Assembly (NCBI GenBank): GCA_023436305.1
Contig: JAEZJQ010000039.1
Span: forward strand, 1-23,417
Length of the DNA: 23,417 nucleotides
From: Bacillota bacterium
GTDB taxonomy: Bacteria > Bacillota > UBA4882 > UBA8346
Reading direction: 5' to 3'
Each line of letters starts with the position of its first letter. The stretch's first letter is position 1. The notes beneath the pieces were generated by a model, which was given only the letters and a program-made list of their open reading frames with translations, was not told the DNA's origin and did no database searches. Below are positions 7,900-17,160 of this stretch, one piece after another. Made by a program: the position numbers and the translations under genes.

Positions 7900-8862
7900 A
7901 TGATGAACGAAGCGAGTTCTAAATTTGTAGACAATCTGGCGTTGGAAAGGCTTATCACAAAGATTTCCCAAGTACGCCATTCCCCGGACCGCTCGGTTTT
8001 TGTCCGGGAGGAAACGCCGTTTCATTGGATTGAACATTATCATTTGGACATTTCGGCGGTATGTGCGCGGGGAAACAATCAGACCAAATGGTTTGAAATC
8101 CCTTCATTGAATACTGCCTCACCCTATCCCGAAAATGATACGGTTTATCTCTATTATTATCCCGCTTCGAATCCATCCGGCAATGTATTGCTGTTACACG
8201 GATTGTTCGATGATAATATGTTTAACTATGCATATTTAATCAAATTGTTGAATGAAGTGAATTTCAATGTGTTTTTTATGGTCCTGCCCTATCACCTCCA
8301 AAGAAAACCGGCGGCAAGTTCTTTTAGCGGAGAATATTTTTTAAGCGCGGACATTTACCGATTTCAGCGTGCTTTTCAGCAAGCGGTTTATGACATTGAA
8401 GCGTCCCTGCAATGGATCCAACATTATAATGAATTCCCCACCATTCTGGCGGGGTTTAGCATGGGAGGAGCCGTTGCTTTCCGGTATTCGATTCTGAGAA
8501 AACGAGCCATCGGAACATTTTTAATCAACCCGGTGACAGATTTATCCGGAATTTTATGGGATAATCCTTTGCTGATTACCGTGGGACAGGATCTGCAAAA
8601 CAGCGGGTTTGACATGAAAACCAGCGCGGCGATATTTAAGGAATTAGACCCTTGCGAAAGTCTCCGGCCGGATTTTAACGGCCGGAATATTGCCATGGTT
8701 TATTCCTTATACGACCAAATTATTGCCGAAGGCAAAAATAAAATGTTTATTCAGCGGACCGGGATTCAAAATGTCCACCGGTACCATGCCGGACATTTGA
8801 ATATTTTAAGGGTTCCGAAACTTGCCATGGATATCCGTGATTTTTTTTTGAAACTTCATTGA
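7900..8862 (+). CDS. Alpha/beta-hydrolase fold protein, possible release or editing thioesterase
   Basis: A 320-residue cytosolic hydrolase; ATG at 7900 (or 7903) follows a weak GGGAATGGA and is probably translated by coupling, 18 nt after the ligase. The oxyanion-hole strand VLLLHGLFDD is at about 96-105, the nucleophile elbow AGFSMGG puts Ser at 187, and a plausible acid is Asp272 (SLYDQI). The catalytic His is His296 or His299 in YHAGHLN. About 90 residues precede the core. No signal peptide is seen. The closest-looking families are DUF1749/abhydrolase-like proteins; it is not a typical type II thioesterase. With no TE domain in the large synthase, this is the best candidate for product release, but that is inference from the neighbourhood. 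Confidence 0.85.
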   Translation: MMNEASSKFVDNLALERLITKISQVRHSPDRSVFVREETPFHWIEHYHLDISAVCARGNNQTKWFEIPSLNTASPYPENDTVYLYYYPASNPSGNVLLLHGLFDDNMFNYAYLIKLLNEVNFNVFFMVLPYHLQRKPAASSFSGEYFLSADIYRFQRAFQQAVYDIEASLQWIQHYNEFPTILAGFSMGGAVAFRYSILRKRAIGTFLINPVTDLSGILWDNPLLITVGQDLQNSGFDMKTSAAIFKELDPCESLRPDFNGRNIAMVYSLYDQIIAEGKNKMFIQRTGIQNVHRYHAGHLNILRVPKLAMDIRDFFLKLH

Positions 8863-8933
8863 CTATGTCGTATCAATAATGGATTGAAGTAGGTGTTTTC
8901 AATTCGAAGTTTAAAAAAATTAGGGGGTGCATC

Positions 8934-11900
8934 ATGAGTACTTATTTTTACCCTGAAGAAAGAATCGCGGTGGTCGGTATGGGTGGATTGTTCCCGGATG
9001 CCGATACCATTGAAGTATTCTGGAATAATATTTTGCATAAGAAAGTATCCATCCGGGAAATTCCCGATGAAATCCTTGATGCGAGGGTTTACTTCCGGCC
9101 CGAGGCGTTTGGAAAAACCAATAAAAACGACAAAACATATACTCGAGTCGCGGCAATCGCCGGGGTTAAAGATTATTCGTCATTGTGCCGCAAGTATAAA
9201 ATTCCGCCAACGGTGGCGGAACATATGGACCCTAACCAACACGCGGCAATTTACTGTGTGGACCAAGCGCTGCAATCTTTACGAAGCGATTTGCCAAAAA
9301 GCCGTACCGCGGTCATCTTTAGTACCGGGGCCCAGGGAAAAATTTTCAGCAATATTGTAAGAAGAACTTTCTTTGACAAAGTACGCCACCGCGCGGAAGA
9401 ATACCTCCATCATCATTCCGGGATGAATCCCGCGGAGTTTGAAGCATTTATCAAAGAAATCTCGGAAGACGTTTTACAAGAAACCATTCCCATCACCGAG
9501 GATTGCGCGTCGGGAATGCTGCAAAATATAACGGCGGCCCGAATCACCAATATATTTGATTATTTTGGACCTTCCTTTACCGTGGATGCGGCCTGCGCTT
9601 CTGCGCTGGCGGCCGCCTCAACCGGTATCGCGGGGCTGCTCAGGCGCGAATATGATGCGGTAATTACCGGGGGAGTGGAGGTTACGCTGGATGAAACAGG
9701 GCTGATTATATTTTCGGGAATCAACGCCTTGTCTCCGGACGGGTCATTTCCCTTTGATGAGCGGGCCAATGGATTCGTCATCGGCCTGGGTGGCGGCGTA
9801 TTGATTCTTAAACGGCTGGAAGACGCCTTGCGGGACCAGGATCACATTCTGGCATTGATTTCCGGCTACGGGCAGGGTAGTGACGGGAAAGGAAAATCGA
9901 TTGCGGCGCCCAATGAGGAGGGCCAGACCCGGGTAATCCTGAATGCCTGCAACATGGCGGGCTATTCCGCGGATACCATTGAGTATATCGAGGCTCATGG
10001 TACCGGTACCCCTGTCGGAGATGTGGTTGAGGTCAATAGCTTGAAAAAAGCTTTTCAAACCTTGGGGATAACCCGGCAAAACTTCTGCGGCCTCGGTTCG
10101 GTAAAATCGAATATCGGACACTTGCGATATGCGTCCGGAGCCGCCAGCCTGATTAAGACTACCCTGGCGCTCTACAAAAAGGTCCTCCCCCCCACCGCCA
10201 ATATCCGGAAAATCAATCCCAAACTGCAACTGGAAGGTTCGCCGTTTTACATTGTAACCGATGAAAAGCCGTGGCCGGAAGCGGCATCCCATCCCCGGAG
10301 GGCTAATGTAAGCACTTTCGGTTTTGGCGGCGCCGACTATCATCTTGCCCTGGAAGAGTTCCGTCCTGAATTTTTCAGAAAATCCTATGCGTTTGCTGAA
10401 ATTAGCGCGGCTTGCGAATCTGCGCCGGTTGTTGCCAAAACCGGTACGGCTCCGGAAGTGGTGTTCTTTTCAGGGGATTCCTGGGATGAAGTTAAACAAT
10501 CTTACTTAGCGCTTACGAAAACTCAATCGGAGCCGTCGGAATTTTGTTCATCCATATTTTTACACAATTCCGCCATAACCGCCGGGAAAGAATGGCGGGT
10601 GGCCATTTGCGCCCATTCCATGGCGGAACTTCATGAAAAATGGAATACCTTTGAACAATTCTTGTCAAGAAACCATAAACCCGAAACGATTCTCGAACTT
10701 CACCTCCAGGGGATTTACCACGCCAAAGGGGAACCCCTGACTTCCGCCCAAATCGCCTGGATGTTTCCCGGACAAGCTTCCCAATATCCGAATATGTTAA
10801 AGAGTATCTATGAAAACTATCCCTCCGTCAAATCCCTGTATACTCAAGTGGATGCCATCTGGAAGGCGCAATACGGATATCCGGTGACTCCCTTGATTTT
10901 TGGAACAGCGGAAGCGGCTATGGAACAAGCGTTAAAGGACACCAAGAATACGCACCCGGCCATGTTCTTAAGCAATATGGCCATGTATAAACTGCTTGCC
11001 GAATCGGGAATCACGGGCGATTATATGATCGGCCACAGCTTGGGGGAAATTACGGCCCTCTATGCCGGGGGAATGTTGGATTTAAAACCGGTGCTCAGCT
11101 TAATCGGCGCCCGGGGCTTTTCCTTTGACAGCATTCCCGAACCGGAACGCGGCGTAATGGTTAGTATCAACGCGGCCCGGGCCGAAGTGAACCGGATGAT
11201 CCGCGCAACCAAATTGAGGATTACCGTGGCCAATATTAATTCACCCGAACAAACGGTGGTTGGTGGCCAATCCGGGGAGATGGACAAATTTGTAAAGTAT
11301 TTACAACGGGAAAAAATTACCCATACCGTATTAAAGGTATCCCACGCATTTCATACCCAACTTTCCCAAAAAGCGGCGGAAAGTTTTTATCAAAAAATCT
11401 CTCCCATCCGGTTTGGGCTTCCCAAGGCAAAGATCATGGCCTGCCACCGGGTGGATTTTTATCCCGATACCCGGGAGGCTTTACCGGAGCTGCCAAATAT
11501 TTTAAGGGATCAAATCGTTTCTCCGGTGAATTTTACAGATTCCGTACGAAAGCTTTATGATCTGGGGGTCAGAGTCTTTATTGAAGCAGGCCCTTCCGCG
11601 GTACTTTCCAACCTGGTGAAAAGTATTTTACACGGCAAAGATGTCAAAATCATTGCCGCAAATCATAAAAGCAAGGACGCCATCGAAACCTATCAACATG
11701 TTTTAGCTGAACTTTTCTCCTATGGCCTCAATATTTGCGCCTTGCCTTCCAATCAACTGCTCGGGCTGAATGAAAACAAAACAACCATACCCGCCGTTTC
11801 CGTCGCTCAAGGACCTGGGATCGGTAATCTCCGGGACAGTGCGGAATCAGCGCCTTGGCCACCGGCATCCAAGGAGAGCCTTGTATACAGCGGTGTATCT

Positions 11901-14900
11901 TTCGGCTTGCCCGGCGCCTTTAAGAGGATATTTTCAGAGGATAACTTCCAACTCCTGCTGGAAGGAAAAAATCTCATCGGGTTGCTTACCGATGATGAAC
12001 TGAAAGGAATACTGGACTTAAATATTACCCGGCTGGTAAAAACCGAAGAGACCGCTACTTTTAAAAAATTGACGGCTCTTAATGAAGTCATCCAACTGGC
12101 GGGCAAGTTTGGGAAGATCGATATGCCAACCGATTACTTAATGGATGAAAAGCTTCTGAAACAAATGACTTTGACCGTATGCGCCGGAGTTGCCGCCGGA
12201 TATGAAGCGTTAAAAGACGCCGGTATTCCCCTGGTCCGGGAATATATTAAAACGGCTTCCGGCTCCACGCTGCCGGGGAAGCTTTTGCTTCCGGAAGAAA
12301 TGCGGGCCGATACGGGTATAATTTACGCCAACGGACTGTTCCCCATCGAGCCGGTTGTTTCCGAGGTTTCAAAGTATATTGCCTCCAAATATGGCCGGAA
12401 GACCCGCAGCGATTTGGTTGACTTTTATGAAGCCGTGATTGCCAAAGTAAGTGACGGAAGTGTGAAAAAATTATTGTCCGACTGGTTCGCCATGCACTAT
12501 TCAAGGCTGGTCAACCATCCGAGCGACGATAATATTTATGAATTTAATCATCATTTTATGGAACTGTTATATTCACAGGCCAACAACCGGCTGGCCCAAT
12601 TCATTGGCGCGTCGGGACCCAATTTTTGTATTAGCGCGGCTTGCTCGTCAACAGTAAGCGCGGTTACTATCGCGGAAGACATGATCCGGGCCGGTCACGC
12701 GGCGCGAATAATCGTCATCGGCGCCGACAATACCAGTTCCAAAGAGGCTCTCCCCTGGGTCGGAGCCGGATTTTTAAGCATAGGGTCGGCCAGTAATTCA
12801 GCCAATGTTTTTGAAGCCGCCGTACCTTTTGATAACCGGCGGAACGGAATGATCATGGGGGCGGGCGCCGTTGGTTTGGTCATTGAAAAAGAAACCGCCG
12901 TGGCGAAGCGGGGTATGAACGGCATTTGCCGTATTGTAAGCACCCACGCCTTCAATACGGCCGGGCACCAGTCCAAAATCGAAAGCGCCAAATATTGCAC
13001 CGAACTGAACCGGTTCTTAACCAAAGTCGAAAATGAGTATGGACTGAACCGGAAAACCATTGCCGCAAGGACAGTCTATTATTCCCATGAGACTTATTCA
13101 CCCCGGCAAGGTGGATGTTCCCATACGGAAAAGATGGCTCTGGAAAGCGCTTTTGGCGAGGGGTTCAGGAAACTCAAGGTGATCAACACCAAAGGGATGA
13201 CCGGCCACATTATGGGAGCTTCCATCGAAGAAGCCGTTGCCGCCAAAGTACTGCAATACCAAAAGATTCCTCCCATTGTGAATTACCGGGACCCGGACTC
13301 GGAACTGGAAGGCTTAAACTTGTCTCAAGGCGGCGCTTATGATTTCGATTACGTCTTACGAATGGTAGTGGGTTTCGGCGGCCAGGGAAATTATCATCTG
13401 CTGCAAAAAATTGCCGCCGGCGATGAACGAATCGACAACCGGAAACTATATCAGGAATGGCTTGAAAGAATTACAGCGTCAAAGACGGTGGCGTTAAAAA
13501 ACTATGGCAGGCTTCTGGTTGCGGAAAGAGCGGAAAGTAGCGCCGGGAGACAACCGGAGCCAGAACTTCAGCCCGCGCCTCAACCGGAGGCTTCCGTAGT
13601 CAAACCCGGTTTTGGAATTGGGGACAAAAAATCATTGGCGCCGCCCAGTCCGGCAGTTTTGCGGAATTTCTTGATTACCGATGAGATTTTGAAGATTTAT
13701 GCGGAAGTCACCCAATACCCCACGGAAATGCTGGATCTGTCCATGGAAATCGAAGCGGATCTGGGCATCGATACGGTCAAGCAGGCCACCATTTTTGGAA
13801 TGATCGCCGAAAAATTCAATATACCCACGGAGCAAAGCCTGCAACTTTCAAATTACCCCACCATCGGGCAAATGGTCGACCTGGTTCAACAAATAACCGG
13901 AGAGGTTCCGGACCAAAGTCCAAACGAGCCGGTTGAAGCCATCCGCTCTTCACAACCGGCCTCCGCCGCTGATACGGACCAAGTATTTCAAGTGATTTCG
14001 GAAATTACCAAGTACCCGGTGGAAATGTTGGATAAAGCGATGGAAATGGAAGCCGACCTTGGGATAGATACGGTCAAACAGGCGACTATCTTTTCCATAT
14101 TGGGGCAGAAGCTGGGTATCCCCGAGGAGTATGTCATCAATATCTCCCAATACCGGACCATTGCTTCGGTCATCGACTTTGTCCGTGAAAACCGTCAAAA
14201 TACCGCCGGAAGTCATGACCGAGGGATGGAAAACAAGCCGGAACATTTGGGGTATTTAGCCCCCGGAGAAAAAGGGGATCAAACCCGTCCGGAAAAAAAT
14301 AGCACTCCCATAAGCGCCGCCAACAATGTCGAACAACAAGTCCTGGAAGTCATTGCGGAGATTACCCGGTATCCGGTGGAAATGTTGGAAAGAGAGATGG
14401 AAATGGAAGCGGATCTCGGGATTGATACCGTTAAACAGGCTACCATTTTTGCCATGCTCAGTGATAAATTCGGAATGAGTGAACAAAGCGGCATTAACCT
14501 TTCGCAGTTTACGACCATTGATTCGATCATCAGGATAATTCAGAGCACCCGGAATGGCCAACCTGAAAACCCCGCCATTGTGAAATCCGAACCGGCTCCG
14601 ACTTCGGATACTGTTCCTCCGATTGAAACCCATCGACCGGCGAAAACCGGTACACCAGCGAAAGCTGGTGAAGTTGCCCGGGAACTCTGTCTGCAAATAC
14701 CGGTTTTTGCGGCCGAAAAATTAGGGCCCAAAGATTTTGATTTGAAAGATAAAAGGATCTGGATTTTAGGTGACCAACCGGACACTGTCCACCATGTATC
14801 CGGGTACTTCAAAAATTGGTCCCCAAATGTGGCGGAGTTCATCTTTGAAAATTATCCGGCCGCTCCGGAACTTCGGGCCAAAGTAGCCCGTTGGGTAAAA

Positions 14901-17144
14901 AATCCGGTGGATGTTATCGTTGATTGTACCCATATCGGCGCTTCGGTGAATATCAATTCAATTTCCCGCAATGAAGAAGCTAAAATGCTGTTTTTGGGCG
15001 GTGAAGCCCGGTTTCTATTGTATAAAAAACTTCTGGAAAATGTCCCGGAGCCGGAGATTCGAATTGTTTGCGCCATATCCATGGATGGCTGCCACGGATA
15101 CGCCAAATCCAACCGTACAATCACCGATCCTTTTTACGGGGCATTAAGTGGATTTTATAAAGCCCTTGGCAAGGAATGGCCGAAATCACGGGTTAAAATT
15201 TTGGATCTGGGGCCATTGGAAACCGGGAACCTGCCGGAAAAAACATTGGCAAAGATTGCGGATGAACTGCAGGCATCGTCCGTGGATCATGAAATCGGAT
15301 ATGCCGGGGGCAAACGTTCGGCATTGAAAATTGATTATTTGGACAAGGCCGGTTTTCAAGCGGTCACACTGCCTGATAAGCCGCATTTTGTGGTTACCGG
15401 AGGCGGCTATGGAATCACCTCTGAAATTATCCGGGGGCTATCCCAGGAACGGAACTGTAAATTTACCATTCTGGGCCGCACGGAACTGCCGGAGAATATC
15501 ACGGAACTGGCGCGGCTTGATGACCATGATCTGGAACAAAAAAAGCTGGAAATCCATCATGCCATGAAAAAAACCGGAAAAAAGATTACCCCGGCCATGG
15601 TTCAGAAGGAATTCGATAAAATCGTCAAAGCCATTTCAATCTATAATTTAATCCGTCAGGTGGAAGAAACCGGCAGTCAGGCTCTGTATTTACCCTGCGA
15701 TGTGACGGATTTCAACCGTCTGAAAAAAGCCTTGCAAAAATCAGTGGCGCAAAACGGTCCGGTCCATGGATTGATCCACGCCGCCGGAATTGAGAAAAGC
15801 AGACTGCTCAGTCAAAAAACGGCGGATGAGTTTACGGAAATATTTGCGGTTAAAGCGGTCGGACTTTGTAATCTATACCGGCTAATCGATAAAAGGGAAC
15901 TGAAAACGTTTATCGGGTTCTCCTCGATTTCCGGCAGATTCGGCAATGAGGCCCAGATCGATTATTGCGCCGCCAATAGTTTCATCAATAGTTTCATGGC
16001 GGTAATCAACGCCATGCATAAAGAAATCCCCGCATTGAGCATTGTCTGGTCCGGATGGAAAAATATCGGCATGGCCTGGCGCAATGAATTTGTAAAAACC
16101 CATTCCGAGGAAATGGGCCTACATCTGATTGAACCCGAAAGAGGAACCGCTGAATTCATCCAATTTTTACACAACCGGGTGAATACCAGTGAAATTATCA
16201 TCAGCAAAGGGCTCCACGGTATGGTTGATCAGCGGGCCATGAAAAACCGTTTGGATGAAACGCCGTTCATTGACTGGCTTACCAAAAAAGACGGGAAGTT
16301 TGAAAATGCCTATAAGGTGCTTTCCGTGAAACGAGACCCGCTTATCAATCAGCACCGGCTTGGAACAACACCACTGATGCCGGCGGTGGGATTTATGGAA
16401 ATGTGCGCGGAGTATCACAGCCTGTTTTTCGGCAGAAAAGGACAATACTGTTTCCGAAACATCGAACTGAAAAATCCCCTGAAGCTATTTCATGATAAGG
16501 TTCAGGAAATAATTATGGAGCCCAATCCCGGTTCTGAACCGGAAAGTTTCGCGGTTGTTTTTTCCAATTTTCTGGAATCCAAATATGGAATATCCAAGCG
16601 GATCGAATTAAATCATATGCAGATAAGCACTAATCCCGGTGAGTATTTGCCTCTACTGGCGATAAAAGAACTTGAAACCGAGGCCATGGAAGAAGGGTAT
16701 ACCAAGCCAACCCTTGAAGAATTTCGCAAAAAATTCGGGAACTCGATTCAGTTGGGACCACTGTTTATGGATGAGGATAAGGAAAGTAATATCTATAAGC
16801 GGAACAAACACGGCGCCGTATATTCGGTTCTTTTGCCGAAAGAAGAACTCATTGATCCAAAATACCGGCTGGAACAGTTATTGCTCAATCCCGCCTTTAT
16901 GGATTCGGTTTTCCAGGTTTGCGGGGTTCATACGGCGCTTGAGAGTGACCGGATTTACCTGCCGTGGAAAATTGAAGAGTTCGGAGTGGTGAAGGTTCCC
17001 AGGGAACGTAGCCGTTATAAGGCTTACGCCAAACTGAAAGAACAATTGGATGAATTAAAAATCTATGATGTAATCATGGTGAATGACAAGGATGAGGTAT
17101 GTTATTACGCCAAAAACATCACCATGCGAATTATCAACTTGTAA
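8934..17144 (+). CDS. Multidomain iterative polyketide / PUFA-type synthase, KS-AT-KS-ACPx3-KR-DH
   Basis: A 2736-residue megasynthase starting at ATG 8934, with GGGGGTG about 5 nt upstream. Domains in order: KS1 (about 10-475) with Cys221, His355 (EAHGTGT) and His396 (NIGH); malonyl-type AT (about 605-900) with FPGQ at 611, GHSLGE Ser702 and HAFH His807; KS2 (about 985-1490), a divergent type with SAACSS Cys1237, SHETYS His1385 and TGH His1425; three ACP-like repeats centred at 1614, 1713 and 1832, joined by Pro/Ala/Glu-rich linkers; a KR with its structural half (about 1880-2420; GGGYGI at 2156-2161, Ser2331, Tyr2344); and a C-terminal DH (about 2460-2736) with His2474 and Asp2657 (DSVFQ). 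KS1, the tandem ACPs and the KR resemble PfaA-type PUFA and related secondary-lipid synthases. All three ACP-like repeats read GIDTV, with Thr at the phosphopantetheine position. No ER or TE domain is present, and no pfaD-like gene is nearby. The product is probably a partly reduced, unsaturated chain; its length is unknown. Confidence 0.95.
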   Translation: MSTYFYPEERIAVVGMGGLFPDADTIEVFWNNILHKKVSIREIPDEILDARVYFRPEAFGKTNKNDKTYTRVAAIAGVKDYSSLCRKYKIPPTVAEHMDPNQHAAIYCVDQALQSLRSDLPKSRTAVIFSTGAQGKIFSNIVRRTFFDKVRHRAEEYLHHHSGMNPAEFEAFIKEISEDVLQETIPITEDCASGMLQNITAARITNIFDYFGPSFTVDAACASALAAASTGIAGLLRREYDAVITGGVEVTLDETGLIIFSGINALSPDGSFPFDERANGFVIGLGGGVLILKRLEDALRDQDHILALISGYGQGSDGKGKSIAAPNEEGQTRVILNACNMAGYSADTIEYIEAHGTGTPVGDVVEVNSLKKAFQTLGITRQNFCGLGSVKSNIGHLRYASGAASLIKTTLALYKKVLPPTANIRKINPKLQLEGSPFYIVTDEKPWPEAASHPRRANVSTFGFGGADYHLALEEFRPEFFRKSYAFAEISAACESAPVVAKTGTAPEVVFFSGDSWDEVKQSYLALTKTQSEPSEFCSSIFLHNSAITAGKEWRVAICAHSMAELHEKWNTFEQFLSRNHKPETILELHLQGIYHAKGEPLTSAQIAWMFPGQASQYPNMLKSIYENYPSVKSLYTQVDAIWKAQYGYPVTPLIFGTAEAAMEQALKDTKNTHPAMFLSNMAMYKLLAESGITGDYMIGHSLGEITALYAGGMLDLKPVLSLIGARGFSFDSIPEPERGVMVSINAARAEVNRMIRATKLRITVANINSPEQTVVGGQSGEMDKFVKYLQREKITHTVLKVSHAFHTQLSQKAAESFYQKISPIRFGLPKAKIMACHRVDFYPDTREALPELPNILRDQIVSPVNFTDSVRKLYDLGVRVFIEAGPSAVLSNLVKSILHGKDVKIIAANHKSKDAIETYQHVLAELFSYGLNICALPSNQLLGLNENKTTIPAVSVAQGPGIGNLRDSAESAPWPPASKESLVYSGVSFGLPGAFKRIFSEDNFQLLLEGKNLIGLLTDDELKGILDLNITRLVKTEETATFKKLTALNEVIQLAGKFGKIDMPTDYLMDEKLLKQMTLTVCAGVAAGYEALKDAGIPLVREYIKTASGSTLPGKLLLPEEMRADTGIIYANGLFPIEPVVSEVSKYIASKYGRKTRSDLVDFYEAVIAKVSDGSVKKLLSDWFAMHYSRLVNHPSDDNIYEFNHHFMELLYSQANNRLAQFIGASGPNFCISAACSSTVSAVTIAEDMIRAGHAARIIVIGADNTSSKEALPWVGAGFLSIGSASNSANVFEAAVPFDNRRNGMIMGAGAVGLVIEKETAVAKRGMNGICRIVSTHAFNTAGHQSKIESAKYCTELNRFLTKVENEYGLNRKTIAARTVYYSHETYSPRQGGCSHTEKMALESAFGEGFRKLKVINTKGMTGHIMGASIEEAVAAKVLQYQKIPPIVNYRDPDSELEGLNLSQGGAYDFDYVLRMVVGFGGQGNYHLLQKIAAGDERIDNRKLYQEWLERITASKTVALKNYGRLLVAERAESSAGRQPEPELQPAPQPEASVVKPGFGIGDKKSLAPPSPAVLRNFLITDEILKIYAEVTQYPTEMLDLSMEIEADLGIDTVKQATIFGMIAEKFNIPTEQSLQLSNYPTIGQMVDLVQQITGEVPDQSPNEPVEAIRSSQPASAADTDQVFQVISEITKYPVEMLDKAMEMEADLGIDTVKQATIFSILGQKLGIPEEYVINISQYRTIASVIDFVRENRQNTAGSHDRGMENKPEHLGYLAPGEKGDQTRPEKNSTPISAANNVEQQVLEVIAEITRYPVEMLEREMEMEADLGIDTVKQATIFAMLSDKFGMSEQSGINLSQFTTIDSIIRIIQSTRNGQPENPAIVKSEPAPTSDTVPPIETHRPAKTGTPAKAGEVARELCLQIPVFAAEKLGPKDFDLKDKRIWILGDQPDTVHHVSGYFKNWSPNVAEFIFENYPAAPELRAKVARWVKNPVDVIVDCTHIGASVNINSISRNEEAKMLFLGGEARFLLYKKLLENVPEPEIRIVCAISMDGCHGYAKSNRTITDPFYGALSGFYKALGKEWPKSRVKILDLGPLETGNLPEKTLAKIADELQASSVDHEIGYAGGKRSALKIDYLDKAGFQAVTLPDKPHFVVTGGGYGITSEIIRGLSQERNCKFTILGRTELPENITELARLDDHDLEQKKLEIHHAMKKTGKKITPAMVQKEFDKIVKAISIYNLIRQVEETGSQALYLPCDVTDFNRLKKALQKSVAQNGPVHGLIHAAGIEKSRLLSQKTADEFTEIFAVKAVGLCNLYRLIDKRELKTFIGFSSISGRFGNEAQIDYCAANSFINSFMAVINAMHKEIPALSIVWSGWKNIGMAWRNEFVKTHSEEMGLHLIEPERGTAEFIQFLHNRVNTSEIIISKGLHGMVDQRAMKNRLDETPFIDWLTKKDGKFENAYKVLSVKRDPLINQHRLGTTPLMPAVGFMEMCAEYHSLFFGRKGQYCFRNIELKNPLKLFHDKVQEIIMEPNPGSEPESFAVVFSNFLESKYGISKRIELNHMQISTNPGEYLPLLAIKELETEAMEEGYTKPTLEEFRKKFGNSIQLGPLFMDEDKESNIYKRNKHGAVYSVLLPKEELIDPKYRLEQLLLNPAFMDSVFQVCGVHTALESDRIYLPWKIEEFGVVKVPRERSRYKAYAKLKEQLDELKIYDVIMVNDKDEVCYYAKNITMRIINL

Positions 17145-17160
17145 TCCCAAAGAGGATGTT

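Noticed and set aside
13632..14842. Multiple minus-strand frames opposite the ACP repeats
   Set aside because: Their similarity to each other comes only from the underlying repeated ACP coding sequence.
8934..17144. Classification of the synthase as a standard PfaA or heterocyst glycolipid synthase
   Set aside because: The second KS, the Thr-containing ACP repeats, the absence of PfaD/ER genes and the KAS III-pair neighbourhood do not fit either system.
17083..17160. Longer N-terminus for the phosphopantetheinyl transferase
   Set aside because: It would overlap the synthase gene, has no ribosome site and adds residues outside the family core; ATG 17161 is better.
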